Positions 1 to 12,617 of a stretch of DNA of 64,000 nt are shown in pieces. The position numbers and the translations under genes were made by a program. Where the stretch lies: NCBI GenBank assembly GCA_008704415.1, contig VXIS01000171.1, positions 36,188 through 100,187 on the forward strand, given 5' to 3'. The notes under the pieces are model-generated. The model was given only the letters and a program-made list of their open reading frames with translations. It had not been told where the DNA came from and made no database searches. This DNA comes from Sphaerosporella brunnea (taxonomy: Eukaryota; Ascomycota; Pezizomycetes; Pezizales; Pyronemataceae). Position 1 is the first letter of the stretch; the number at the start of each line of letters is the position of its first letter.

Positions 1-519
1 AACCACGTGCGGGGGATACTTGCTGATAGACAAAAGTCACAAAATACGACCGTGGCCAATCCTCACGTGACCTGTTGTTTTGCCTTTGTGTCATCATTGC
101 GCCAATGCGCTCGGTTCTTAGAGCCGAGGAGGTACAGCGAAAATTTACTCACAGAGCGTCACTCACTACGCCAAGCCACCTCGCGACGTCCATGAAAAGA
201 AAGCTACGAAGGGATACTTCGCCCCCCCATCGCTAGTTATCGAATTCCTCGCAGAGTTCGACTCCTCCTCCCCCCAGCCTTTCACTCTTCTTTTTCCCTG
301 TCTGTTCCTTGCTCTCTCCCCCCCACTATATCCGCCCTCTTCTCCTCCTCCCTTTTTCTTATCTCTCAACTTTCTCCGTTCAGCCTCCCCAGCGGCTCAA
401 CTGAACGTAACTGCAACGTAACGAAAGACTAACGAGACCTCACGAACCCACCTAAAACCTTAACGAGAGAACAAAACCCAAAATCCTTCGACCGATAAAT
501 CCAAATCACCTTTACAATC
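1..519. other. intergenic / upstream region of erv14
   Basis: No gene seen. The stretch from about 255 to 370 is strongly pyrimidine-rich on the plus strand (CT tracts with short C runs), a composition common just upstream of transcription starts in filamentous ascomycetes. It probably carries the promoter and 5' UTR of the downstream ERV14 gene. Short ORFs here lack any recognisable domain. Confidence 0.5.
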
Positions 520-1169
520 ATGTCCGGAGAAGCATGGCTATACCTGCTGGCGGTGTTGATTAACGCCGTCAACTTGTTCCTACAGGTCTTTTTCACAATA
601 ATGTCAGTGCGATGACCCCCTCCTGCCCCCCCAGCTGACATCATTCTGCTGGCGTATGTGAAACAGAACACTGTGGGCTAACCCGTCGCTATAGGTACTC
701 GGACCTCGAATGCGATTACATCAACCCTATCGACCTGTGCAACCGTCTTAACGCCTACATCATCCCCGAAGCCGCCGTCCACGCCTTCCTGACTTTGTTG
801 TTCCTGGTCAACGGATACTGGGTCGCTCTGATTCTGAACCTGCCGCTGCTTGCTTTCAATGTCAAGAAGTGCGTCGCTTTACACTCCGGCCATGCATGGA
901 GGGATATTCGGTGAAACTGGGCGCTGACTGCTTGCAACAGGATCCTCGACAATGCACACCTCCTGGATGCTACCGAAATTTTCCGCACCCTGAATAGGCA
1001 CAAGAAGGTTCGTTCGCACTTTGGGAGCACGTGGGGTTGGCATGGCGCTGGATAATCGCTAACGAGTCGTATGCAGGAGTCTTTCATCAAACTCGGGTTC
1101 CACCTGGTCATGTTCTTTTTCTACCTCTACAGCATGATCGTCGCGTTGATCCGGGACGAGACCCACTAA
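520..1169 (+). CDS. erv14: ERV14/cornichon family ER cargo receptor
   Basis: Four exons, 520-602, 695-868, 941-1007 and 1077-1169, give 138 residues, the same length as yeast Erv14. The introns have GT..AG ends; introns 1 and 3 carry a GCTAAC branch point. The protein reads as a cornichon protein throughout: an N-terminal hydrophobic segment, the motif [15 protein letters not shown], a second hydrophobic segment ending [32 protein letters not shown], and a last segment [15 protein letters not shown]. Family members sit in ER and COPII vesicles and act as receptors exporting transmembrane cargo to the Golgi. The start is the first ATG of the first exon and aligns with the family N-terminus. 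Identification is by family-wide conservation and is secure; cargo cannot be inferred. Confidence 0.95.
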
Positions 1170-1990
1170 ACACCTCCTCGGAGACGAACCACCTACCCGG
1201 TCAATTGCATCGGATAATGGTATGGGTGGCGGGGTTTTGCTCGCGCGGTGGCTTGTTTTATAGATATGGATACGGTGTGCGGTTAGTGTTGGGCGATATT
1301 TGTACGAGAGGATGGCCGCGTAATGAACTCTCCACGATCGATATGTTGCGTTGCTTGTTGCTTGCAGGCGGATATAGGGCGGGCGGGTGTTAAGGCTATT
1401 GTTTTGCTTTCTTTTCTCCTCACTTGTCGACGGCGGGTTTTGGCATCTAGTCATTGGCTGTACGGGATTCACGACGATATTATGGCATGTTATGATAGCT
1501 GATGGCTCTGATTTTGCCTTTGCTTTGCGTTTTCTTGTTATGCCGTGTTTTCCCGGCTTTTGCGGTGAATATCATATTGTCTAATCACCAGGTGCGTTTC
1601 AAGCTTTCTGTCTTCTGGAACTCCACACACCTCGTGTGCATGGGTCTCGCGTGGCTGGCTAGTGAAGGTCAAGCTGATGTGAGAGCCCAGCAGATGCCAT
1701 TGGCGATGGCCTGGCGGGGGTTTCTCCACACGGACATTTGTGCGCATTCAATGTTGTGCACGAGCATATTGATATCCAGACTGCGGCTGCTTCTGCGCTC
1801 TGGGCACTCTCCATAACTCGGAGCCGAAAGCACGGAGCCTGGACTCAATCCGTGACCTTGGCCCAGCACCGAGTGACGGCGCATGCTCCCGTGGCCGTCT
1901 TGGCCAAAACCACATCCGACTTAAATTTCTTGCCCAGGTTTCAGCTCCTGCACCACCACCTCCTCCTCCCCATCCCGCTCAATCCAAACT
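1170..1990. other. intergenic between erv14 and lys12
   Basis: About 820 bases holding the 3' UTR of erv14 and the promoter of lys12. No ORF here encodes a recognisable protein, and no RNA gene or repeat is visible. Confidence 0.5.
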
Positions 1991-3132
<1,142 letters not shown>

Positions 3133-3275
3133 AATTTACAGCAAGCTGGAGCGATAGGTGTTAGATACCAGAAAAGAGTTTTGGCTGTTGGGTTTATCAA
3201 TGAAGGATTTTCCATCATAATCTAAAAACTTCACTTCACATCACAACTATATAAAAAATCAGGACTTTCAACACA

Positions 3276-3797
3276 TTAGCTCCACCGCTTTATAACCCGC
3301 CGAACACGATCCTGCTCCGCCGCCGAGAGCTCATCAAACTCTTCCACCTCATCCGGCAGCTGCCTCTCCGTGGTGACGGCGACGGTGGCATGTTCCTCCC
3401 TCTCCTCCCTTCCCCCCCTCCCGCCAAAGTCTACCTGACCATACTCACAGGCAAAGTTCTCCAACGCATCCCACGACAATGGAGTCTGGGACTGGGGGTG
3501 TTCCGACTGCGGATCGACTGCGTGTGCATAGAACATAGGCGCGGCAGCAGTAGTATTTTCCCGAGCATATCGGTATACGTGCCGTGGCCGGTATTTGTCG
3601 CCCCAGTCTTCATCGCATGCATAGTCACAGGGCCAGGGGCGGTGGCGGCGGCGATGGCGGTGGCGATGGCGATGGCGATAGCGGTGGCGGCGCCGGTACG
3701 TATACCGGAAGAGAAGGTCTTCGAATGTTGTGTGGAGGTGCCCCCAGGAGCTGGGCAAGTAGTGGTAGTAGTGGTGGATGTGGGTGTGGATGTGCAT
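3276..3797 (-). CDS. hypothetical His/Arg-rich protein
   Basis: A single uninterrupted ORF of 173 residues, convergent with lys12 and ending 143 nt from its stop. I do not recognise a family. The N-terminus is histidine- and tyrosine-rich (MHIHTHIHHYYHY). Residues about 34-52 form a run of Tyr/Arg/His dipeptides, encoded by a GC-rich imperfect repeat at about 3640-3695. The C-terminal half has ordinary composition, with SWDALENFACEYGQVDF, an acidic stretch LPDEVEEFDEL and a basic amphipathic end EQDRVRRVIKRW. That end looks like a real helix rather than noise, which is the main argument for a genuine gene. No signal peptide or membrane segment is seen. A missed upstream exon is possible. Confidence 0.45.
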   Translation of the reverse strand: MHIHTHIHHYYHYLPSSWGHLHTTFEDLLFRYTYRRRHRYRHRHRHRHRRRHRPWPCDYACDEDWGDKYRPRHVYRYARENTTAAAPMFYAHAVDPQSEHPQSQTPLSWDALENFACEYGQVDFGGRGGREEREEHATVAVTTERQLPDEVEEFDELSAAEQDRVRRVIKRWS

Positions 3798-4164
3798 CTT
3801 GGGCTTTTGCCTGGAGGGAGGGGAGGGGGGAGGGGGGGTTTTATCGCTGGGAGATGAGGGGGATATTCAATGGCGTTTGCTGATGACGTGGCTGGGGAGG
3901 GTCACGGAAGGGGGGGGTGTTTGAAACTTTGGGCTTTGTGTTTGCATTCTTTGAGATCCTGGGACCCCTGTGGCGATGGGTTCTCCTTGATCTGGTTTCC
4001 AACTGCGGGTCCGGACACGGATAACCCAACGGCTCCGGACTCCTCCACCATTGACTCGCGGGAACTGTAGCAACTGATTGAGATGAGATGGGATGGATGC
4101 TTCGGGTCCCGTTGGCCCGGATCCGCGGTTCGACGCAGTGTTCCTAATAGCCAGCCCGCCCGTC

Positions 4165-4210
4165 GGGCTGATCGATAAGACGGGCGGGCTGATCGATAAG
4201 ACGGGCGGGC
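4165..4210. repeat. 21-bp tandem repeat (GGGCTGATCGATAAGACGGGC-type unit)
   Basis: The unit begins GGGCTGATCGATAAGACGG and repeats with a 21-bp period at 4165, 4186 and partly at 4207, flanked by further GGGCTG, GCGGGCT and AGCCCGCC words through about 4250. Words of both orientations lie close together, so a hairpin is possible. Similar GGCTGGCGGG words occur at 58681-58724. Confidence 0.7.
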
Positions 4211-5220
4211 TGTTTGGGCTGCAGCCCACGTCGGGCTGGCGGGCTTCCAGCGGATGCAGGATCACGCGCTATGGGGAATGGAGCAACAGCTACACAGAAA
4301 CACTCTGCATTTTCTTCAGTTTACGACGTAACTAGGTCAAACTGATGGTTGCATGACAGGTTCACCTTGTATAGACGGTGCATCCCCCAGCAGCAATAGC
4401 AGATCTAGAAGGTTTCTGGAAATATCTTCCCGGTGGTTGCATATGGCTAGAAGAGGGGTCCTCAAATTAGGCTGGTTGGAAATATGGAGTCGACATGTAG
4501 CCAAACAGAGATGGTGAGGGTTTTGGTGCTGCTGGCGGCTCAGAGCCGGGTGACGTCGTTATAACTTCTCAAGTCACGGACTCTTCCCATCGGCGGGCTA
4601 GTCTTCAGCTCTCGCCCAGCCTACTACTTCGCGAGCTAGAGCTAAGATAGAAACGAGCCTCCAATCGGAGGTGGTTGTCGCCACAATTTTTCCAGCCAGC
4701 CCGCTTTCCCGGCCTACTTTGAGGACCTCTAATGTAATGTATTGCTGCAGATTGACGCTCGCTGCTTGCGTCAGATGGCCAAGATCTGTTCAGATGTTCT
4801 TTGGCGAGGGAACCTTCTACGGCACTGTGATGGTGGGCGGAGGACTTGCAAGATGGTAGCGTGTCTTCACCAAATAGCACTCGCTTCTTGTGGTCACGTG
4901 GATCGTGTGATAACTAAGCGGGAGTCAGTGCCGAGTGAGATTCTATGTGGCAGCTCGGGTGATCATCACTTTTTGGCAACTAGAAGTCGGCAATCGCGCG
5001 TCTTCGTCTCACCGTCGAGTCGAGTCATTCAGGCAGCCCATTTGCACCGTCTGCGTTGCCTGCATGATCTCCAGCAGAAGACTTTGACTAGACGGAAAAA
5101 AAAGCCATCACCAATTTGCCGGTGCAACCCAACATGGCAGAACGCAGAATATCGACACGTCACTCGTAATCCAAGTTACCACAACCTGAGGGGTTGCCGC
5201 AACTTGCAATTGTGACATAC

Positions 5221-5313
5221 AACAACAACAACAACAACAACAACAACCAGCATTTTGCCCTGACTCACGACAACAAAAAAAAAAAAAACAAACACACACA
5301 CACACACACACAC
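5221..5313. repeat. microsatellite cluster (AAC)9, A14, (CA)n
   Basis: Nine AAC units at 5221-5247, an A run at 5275-5288, then CA dinucleotides from about 5292 to 5313. These explain the low-complexity ORFs read here on both strands (poly-Asn, and Cys/Val/Phe runs), which should not be annotated as genes. Confidence 0.9.
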
Positions 5314-8300
5314 GCACACGAAAATTTCTTCTCCTGCAAGGACGAGGCGTCGGTTCACGTGAGAGCGCGATATATCAGACGCGTATCTGCAGTACAACCA
5401 CACACACTCTCTCAGCCCCCCCCTATTGCAGCCGAAAGGTTCCCTCGTGGTGGTGGTGGTGTTTCTCACCCAAAAAGGGGTGGTGGTGGGGGTTGAGGGG
5501 AAACTCCTTTCTATCTCTCAAATGTAGTATCCTCCTCCGTTTCAAATACGTCGCAAGCAAAAAACACACACACACACACGATGCCTACCTCTGCTCAGCT
5601 GGACCGCGCAAACGCGACAAATCGGAGTTGCGCGACGACGCTCTCCGAGCTGGTTGTCCAATAGATAGTTTTTCGTTCTGCAAAAAGAAAAAAAAAGAAA
5701 AACGAAGATCGTGAGATGTCGACCCCCAGATATGCCGATCTTTCCATCGATAATCACGGGGTAGATAGGATACCTAGGTAGATATTTGTTTGAAGCTAGG
5801 GGGAGGGGGGGGGGGGGAGGGGGAACCAGTAGCATGTCTACCTACTCTATGCCCGGCCGGTGGAAGCCGTGTATCATTCTCTTTCGCAAACAGTTTGATA
5901 TTCCTCTCGCCAGGACCGGGGGGTAGTGGTTTGAGACATGAAGAAACACCTGCCTACTCGACATGTCCATTTTCGGCGGACAGAAGTTCCTCATGGCTTT
6001 CGACATACATGTGCAGAAAAGAAAGGATAGGTACAGGTATACATACATCCTTCAAAACAGCGCGTTACTGCACTTTGCTGGCCTGAAATGTGGCGCTTCT
6101 TCTCGCTAGCTCACGATGATGATAAAAATCAAATATCAGCTTATTTGGCTCTTGTTCCCCCCCGAATCCTTGACGTTATGTAAAACTTGTGATATTGATG
6201 TTATGGTTCCGGTATCATCGCTGGTGTGGTGTGAGCCCTGTAAGGTACCCACGAAGTGTGTTGGTGGAGCACATAGGGCAGTGGCGGCGCGGCCGCACAT
6301 GCCAGATGATACGTAGGAATTCCAAATGCTCGGGTTAGGTATATGTTATGCAACGATCCCACGATGTTTTGTTTCGATGCGAACACATGTCAAACCTTCT
6401 GCAATCGCGGATATGGCGGCCGGCCGGCGTACTACGACCTGCAATGCATCTGCTGAACGCTCGCGATCAAGCAGCAGCAACAGTCATAAAAAAATAAACA
6501 TCTACAATCTACAGTACAGTCATACACATACATAAACATCTATCTATGTATGCAGGAAAAGCCCTTCAGCGGCCGATAGGCTGCATTTTGCAGCGGAGAT
6601 GGCTCTCTTCCATTCGCTGCCAATCGAACCAGGTGCGAGGGTGCAGGAAAACCCGATGCAAGATCCCCCACACACAAGGAAACGCAGTGTAAGCAACAGA
6701 GTCACAGTTTTTTTCTGTCGCATCTCAGAAATGCTGCTGTTGCTGTCTCAAGGATGGTCGCTTGGGACCAGTCCGTCGCTACAGCCGTTAACTTCTTCTT
6801 CTTGTTTGCATAGTTAAAAACTTGACTGCAGTTTGCATGAAACTGCCTCGTGGTGTGTATTTCCGGTATCCGTCCGCTCGCTCCCTATTCGATAGCTGTG
6901 GTCATGCTGCCCTTTGCAATTGTCTGTTCCATGGCGCATATTTTGATTGTCATGCAGTTGAATGTCATGCAGTTTCACTCTTGCAGAACATCAACAACTC
7001 TTCTTGTGTGACGTGCCGATCATGACTCAAGGCAGCCATGGAGACAGACAGCAAACAGTCTCACTCCAGCTCTTGGTATGTTGCAGACGATGGTTCCGTC
7101 CCGTTTGGTGGAATGCGGGGCAGCTAGGAATGGAGGTTGACAGTAGCCTCGGTTTGCCATCCCGAAGGAAGAGCCGAAAGGGCCTTCCGAAGTTCTGAAG
7201 AGGCCTGTGTCGGCTGTTGACCGCAATCCAAGACCACAAGTCCAGACTCTTGTGGCGTCTATTGGCGTGTTTAACGAAAGACGATTACGCACTCCTTTGG
7301 AGCATTCTCTACTTTAAAGAAGTACCCTCGGTGCGGCTCTTCATGCAAAGTGGAAAGCCAGGGCCGTTGTGTTGCACCGGGCAGTGTTTCTTGAGGCAGT
7401 GCTGTAGAAAACTAAGGCCTTATCAAAAGTACCTAGGCTGCCCTCATGGCCAAGTTGACGATGTTATGTATTTATAAGTGCCATCGTCCTGACGGCAGGT
7501 AGATACTCGACTCTAAGCCCATCAGAGCTGCGGAGCGACGTGGGGTAAACAAGTGTGTGGTGTGGCTGGTGCTGATATGGCTGAGACGCGTACGGGTGTT
7601 GTACTTTCGGATGACGTTTGTTGTGCCGGAAACGAGGATAAAGCCCAGGAACGACAGGCATCATCGAGGCTGGACGCCGCTCGAGTTGAGAGGCAAAGCT
7701 AAAGCACCGGGGTTGTATGGAGGATGCTTGACGTGGGAGGCCGCATTGGATGACGAAGATGTTAATGAGCAGAGTATTGCATCGGCATCTGTTTCTACTA
7801 GCGCTTGGCGACAGCGACGGCTTTACCAGGGTCGCACCGTCGGATCTGGGTTCCTTGTGCAGTTTGCTGGAGCATCATGGGGCTGCGCTGCTGGGAGATG
7901 AACGGAATTAAATATATCACCCTCGCCAAACCAGTGGTCTCCGCCGCCGCCGGTTTCAGTTTCACTGTGCAGGCCAGGCGGCAGTGATCGCGAAGCGCGA
8001 TGACATGATCGAGGTTCGGCTGTGCGCTACCAAATGGAGGCCGCATCTTCCGATCCCGCTCGGGGACCAACGCAACAAACGGGACGGCCGTGTGAGGTTT
8101 CCACAAGAAAAACAACCAAAAAAACTTAAAGCAACGGGAGGAACGGCCGAGCTGCTGTGAATTCGGTACCTCTCCGCTCTGCTCTGCTCTACTCTACGTT
8201 CATCGCCCTACCCGGTACGTGTTTGAGTGGTACCGAGTTGTAGCCTTTGAGGATAGCGCCCGTGCGGGCAAGGTAAATTAACCATGCAGCTCCAAGACGT

Positions 8301-9634
8301 CGAAGGGAGCCTTCCATCACCACAACTGCAGCAGCCAGGAGGCTCGCAGGACCAAGAGCCGTGAAAAGGGGAGTCGAGAAAGCCTTTCGATTGGACCTAC
8401 CTCGCATTGCGCCAGTGGTATGGGCTTCTGCCTCTGGCGCTCTCATTCGCCCAATCCCGCACAACAGCTCCTCCCCTGTCCATACCTTTACCATGCAGAA
8501 ATCACTTAAGGGATCCCTTCGTTGCCGAGCCATCCATCTGTCTGGACTCTTGGTGTACTCTAGTACTTCGAATGCCGCGGGCTCTGTGCAGCGCTGTATC
8601 ATGTACATAGAGGGAAAGCAAAGCGAAACCCGGTTTGTGTCCCCGGGCCCATGGCTGCCTCCTTCAATGCACACGCACATCTGCAACGCAAGGGTTTGCC
8701 GTGGCTGTTGGGAGGTGAGCCGCCAGTATGCACATCCGTGTAAGATGTCAGAGCCCGGTTGGTCTTTATCCAAAGGCCAGGGGGGCGAACAGAATGATAC
8801 GTACGGAGATGCTCCTGTCCCATCTGTTAAGAGAAACAGGCAGTGGCCATGGTGAGGCGATGGGCGGCGGTGCAATGTTCCCAAATGCTTGAATTGAAGC
8901 TGCAGGAGCCGTGAGGCATCACGTCGCAAGCAAATAGCGGACCTTCGCTGGCCCGCAAGCCATAACCAGAAGTTTGGTACCATTGTGATTTGGCCGTCCG
9001 TTCATAATCAAAGAATGTTCACGAATACGATACATAAGTTGTAGTTCAGTAAATAAAGTATTATGCCCCCTCGCAGACAACACAGCCCAAAAGCCCGTTA
9101 ACCCAACCCTTGTTCGTCAGAAGTCATTCCTTACCTCGGGTTCCTCACCACCCTCTTTTCTCTTTCTTTCTCCTTCACCCCCCTCCTGCACACTCTCTAA
9201 CCTCCTCCTCCATCTCCTCCGCCACCCTCCCTGTCTTCCCATCGTCCGGCAGGTATCGTAATCGATTGCGCTTCGAGAGACGGTGTTTGGAGCTTGACTC
9301 GTCCCCGAGATCGATCTTCTCCGACCCCACCTCGTCAGCCTTCGAACCTACTATCTGTCGTTCCGGGTTGACCGTTCCCTCATTCCACCTCATTCCCTCC
9401 GCGAGTTACGGTCGGGACCGTTCAGCGAGACGGTTGGAACAGCTATAGAAGCCTCGTTGTTGTTGAGAGCTAGCCGAGCTGGTGTGTGCGTGAATGAGAG
9501 TTTAGGTGATCCCAAGAATACCATCAACCTCCAACTGTTAGTAGTGCCCCTAGCTTCTCCTTCTTGTTTATGTTTTTTTTTTTGTTTTTTTTTTTGTTTC
9601 ATCATTTTTGCATTTGAACCTGTGATCAAAAAAT

Positions 9635-9748
9635 ATGGTTTCCATCGAGACGTCAGCCCCGTCAATGGTCAGCCCCATTGCCGAGTCTCGAGGTTTTGTG
9701 GATTCCTGGGATGCAGCGCCCTCCTTTGGACTGGACAGCACACAATGA
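9635..9748 (+). other. 37-codon ORF, possible uORF in the cyclin leader
   Basis: An ATG at 9635 opens a 37-residue ORF, beginning MVSIETSAPSMVSPIAESRG and ending in TGA at 9746-9748. It has ordinary amino-acid composition, unlike the low-complexity ORFs around it, and follows a pyrimidine-rich stretch with T runs typical of a fungal 5' leader. It lies 1.6 kb upstream of the G1-type cyclin start. G1 cyclin messages in yeast (CLN3) are known to have long leaders and a uORF, but whether this ORF is on the cyclin transcript is an inference. It could instead be the first exon of an unrecognised gene or chance. Confidence 0.25.
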
Positions 9749-11383
9749 AGTGCGCATCGCGCGCATCAGATGAGGGCGGCGACTGGCATGAAAGGAACAA
9801 TGACGATGAGATGGCGACCGGGCGGTCGCGGACAGGTAGCGTTGTTGCTACCGTCCGTCTGGGAGCACCAGCAACAGCAAGCAGCTCCAACTCGATTTTG
9901 TAAGGGAAAGAGAGCCAATATTGAGAGAGGAGGCCAGAAAGAGAGAAAGAGAAGGATGCCATCCAGACACGTTTTCCTTTCCACGTACCAGGTTGCGGCC
10001 GCATCCGCCGGGTGGGATCGCGTGGCCACAACCCCGACATTGGCAGAGAGGAAGGAAGGAAGGAAAAACTCATGGAGAAAGCCATGCACGGGTTGCGAGA
10101 GATTTTGGCATCTCGGAGTGAGTGCTCGAGCCTCCCGTGCTCAACTCTGCACGTCCAATCCAGCAACCACCAACTCACACAGCTCGACCCGAAAAGCCCG
10201 AGTTCTCTCTCTCGGCTTGGTTCGAGTTGCGACTTGAGGACAGCAAAAAAATTAGACGCTTTCAACCACCCAGAAAAGTCACGTTCTGCACTCTGTCCAA
10301 GTCGCTGGCAAAAATCATCCACCCCTCCACTGTGGAGCACCAACCTATTCCGATTTAACGCAACCCCGTCTGTACTACGATTTAACACATTTTCTCTCTC
10401 TTTCCTTCCCTTTGTTGTCCCGCAACTGCCTTTTTTTTTTTTTTTTTTTGCTCCTACTGTGTCCTAGTTCGCTCTGCATCATGACCCGTCTTTTCCTGAC
10501 TAACGCACCCATTCCTTGTCTTACCCAGGTTGACCACGCTCCTTCATCTCCTGCTTTCCCTTTTACACCTCCTTTACCACTCATCATCAACCTCCTCCGT
10601 CCTCGAGAACCTCCACCCCGCATCTCTGGAGAGCGCTTCTGGTCCAGGACAACTCGCAAGAACACTGTCGCCTCGTCTTCGTGGTCCTGTACAGTCTTCG
10701 GTTCCACCGTCGGCTTCCAATACACTACCTGGGTTTCTCTTCTCTCAGAGACGTTAGCTCGTTCTTCTTCTGAGTAAAGGAAACCACCATTCCGTTCGCA
10801 ATCAAATATTTTGTCAAAGCATAACCGGATATATTCGGTTTATACTTCGGCAAAGTCCCATAGCGCAACGCGAGCGCCGTCGTTTTTGTGCCTAGGCCCA
10901 GTTGCACTCTCCTCAGATATATCGGTAGACGGTCACCTCAAATAAGGCCCCAGTGCAACCCAGATAGGAAAGCTCCTGATATTCTGGATCCGCATTCGCC
11001 ATTCACGCCCCTTTCACGCTACTGCTGTTAGTGTGTTGAGGTATGTAGAGATCCGCGAAGCCTCTTCATTTCCCTACTGCATGTCTATGGATCCACACGA
11101 ATATTGGCTGAGCATAGCTACGTATAGACCAGACCACCTCCCCCGTCTTCTACCATTCCACTCCTCGAGGCATCAACCGTCTTTTGTTTTTGTTTTCACA
11201 GTCACTCCCTAGACATTGTTTATCGCCTTGCTTTTTTTGCTTTCCCCTTTCAATATCGTTTTGCAAAGTACTTTTAATTGTTTAATATTTTTTGCTTTTT
11301 TTGCATTTCTCGGCCCTCTCAGCCCAGCCATATCGAAGATCGAGACTCGACGTCCACTCCTTTAATACTCACCAACCGCAATC
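9749..11383. other. upstream region / probable long 5' leader of the cyclin gene
   Basis: No recognisable coding sequence. Pyrimidine-rich tracts at about 10380-10450 (including T19 at 10431-10449), 10480-10620 and 11180-11330 suggest one or more transcription starts or a long leader feeding the cyclin ORF. ORFs of up to 239 codons here are low-complexity reading frames of these tracts. Confidence 0.4.
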
Positions 11384-12617
11384 ATGGATTACGAGCCAAC
11401 CGGTCCGTCGTCTGCCGTTCGGCAACGCCCCACCTGCGATTCCTACTTCGTTGAGTCCATGGATCAGGATGATGATGGGGTTTTTGTTGCCCAGAGGTCG
11501 AGGCGCGAAATTGCTCAGATGCACGCCGAGACGCAGATGGACATTGCGGAAGAGTTGTCGCGGAACGTGGCCGAGGAGTATCAGGAGGATATCCTTGACC
11601 ATATGGAGTACATGGAGGTAGGTTCTCAGTCTTCCATTGGCTCTTTTAGCTGTGCTTACCTAATTATTCTAGAACGAAACTCTGCCTGATGTGGCCAGTA
11701 TTGATATTCAGACGGAGATTCAATGGTTCATGCGTCCCTATCTCCTGGACTTTCTCATCGAGGCTCACACCGCTTTCTCTCTCCTACCCGAGACTCTTCA
11801 CCTGACCGTCAACCTCCTCGATCGGTACTGCTCAAGGCGTGTGGTGTACAAGCGTCATTACCAGCTCGTCGGTTGTGCAGCCATGCTCATTGCTGCAAAG
11901 TATGGAGACAAGAAGGACCGTGTACCCACCATCCGGGAGCTCAAGTCCATGTGCTGCAACCTTTATGACGAAGATATGTTCATTCAGATGGAATGGCATG
12001 TTCTGCAGACTTTGGGTTGGGTGGTTGGACATCCTACCGTTGAGAGCTTTCTCACAATGATTCTTCAGGAAGTCAATTATGATCCGGAGGTTGAATCAAT
12101 GGCTCGATACCTGTCCGAAGTTGCTCTCTTCCACAAGGAGTTCGTCAGCGTCCGCCCGTCGGTCATGGCACGTACCTCTTTGGCCCTCGCGCGGCACATT
12201 CTTGGCCGTCCGCAGGAGGTGCCCACTCATTCGGCGTGGTCAGCGAAATTTGATACCACCGTTCTTGTCCTCCTTTCACAGCAGCTTCACAATCCATCGC
12301 AGATACTTGTCCGGAAATATTCTAGCCCCGAATTTTCTTGCGTGTCCACCATCCTCGAGGATTTCATGGCGCAGCAAGCAGCGATTGCACGACAACGGAC
12401 TCCGCCAACGCCTCCCTCGGAAGATGCATATGGCAGCCAGCGAGAATCGAAGTACGACTCCACTTGCATGACTCCTCAGAAGAACGCGTCTCAAGGAAAC
12501 GGTTACATAACACCTCCTGTCACGCCCAATGGAGGTTATTACGTTGATGACTCATGCCCATCTCAGCGGATGCCGGTCACGCCGACCCCTCAGACCCAAG
12601 CCTATTACGTCCAGTAG
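11384..12617 (+). CDS. G1/S-type cyclin (Cln/Puc1-like)
   Basis: Two exons, 11384-11617 and 11673-12617, encode 392 residues minus the stop; the intron lies between the codons for YMEV-side Glu and Asn. The cyclin box starts near residue 85 with IQTEIQWFMRPYLLDFLIEAH and continues through LTVNLLDRYCSRR, LVGCAAMLIAAKYGDKK, PTIRELKSMC, YDEDMFIQMEWHVLQTLGW and a second helical repeat with LARHILGRP. The tail is rich in Thr-Pro and Ser-Pro (RTPPTPPSED, MTPQKN, ITPPVTPNGG, PVTPTPQ), as expected of an unstable, CDK-phosphorylated G1 cyclin with PEST-like sequence. The protein would bind and activate Cdc28/Cdk1 at G1/S. It is closer in pattern to the Cln/Puc1 group than to mitotic B cyclins, but a subgroup name is not certain. 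Its upstream region is unusually long. Confidence 0.85.

Larger units (their letters stand above)
3798..9634. other. long gene-poor region
   Basis: Nearly 6 kb with no ORF I can assign to a protein family on either strand. It holds several low-complexity tracts: a 21-bp tandem at 4165, AAC/A/CA runs at 5221-5313, a short AC run near 5566 and a 13-G run at 5805-5817. The longest ORF (8189-8983, minus, 264 residues) has no visible domain, no balanced protein composition and no convincing start context. No inverted repeats, terminal repeats or transposase motifs were noticed. The last 500 bases are pyrimidine-rich and look like promoter or leader sequence. Confidence 0.4.

Noticed and set aside
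5190..5500. ORFs with poly-Asn, poly-Cys/Val or poly-Phe
   Set aside because: They are translations of the AAC, A and CA microsatellites.
8189..8983. 264-codon ORF on the minus strand
   Set aside because: No domain, no plausible start context, no neighbouring exon and composition like random reading of moderately GC-rich DNA.
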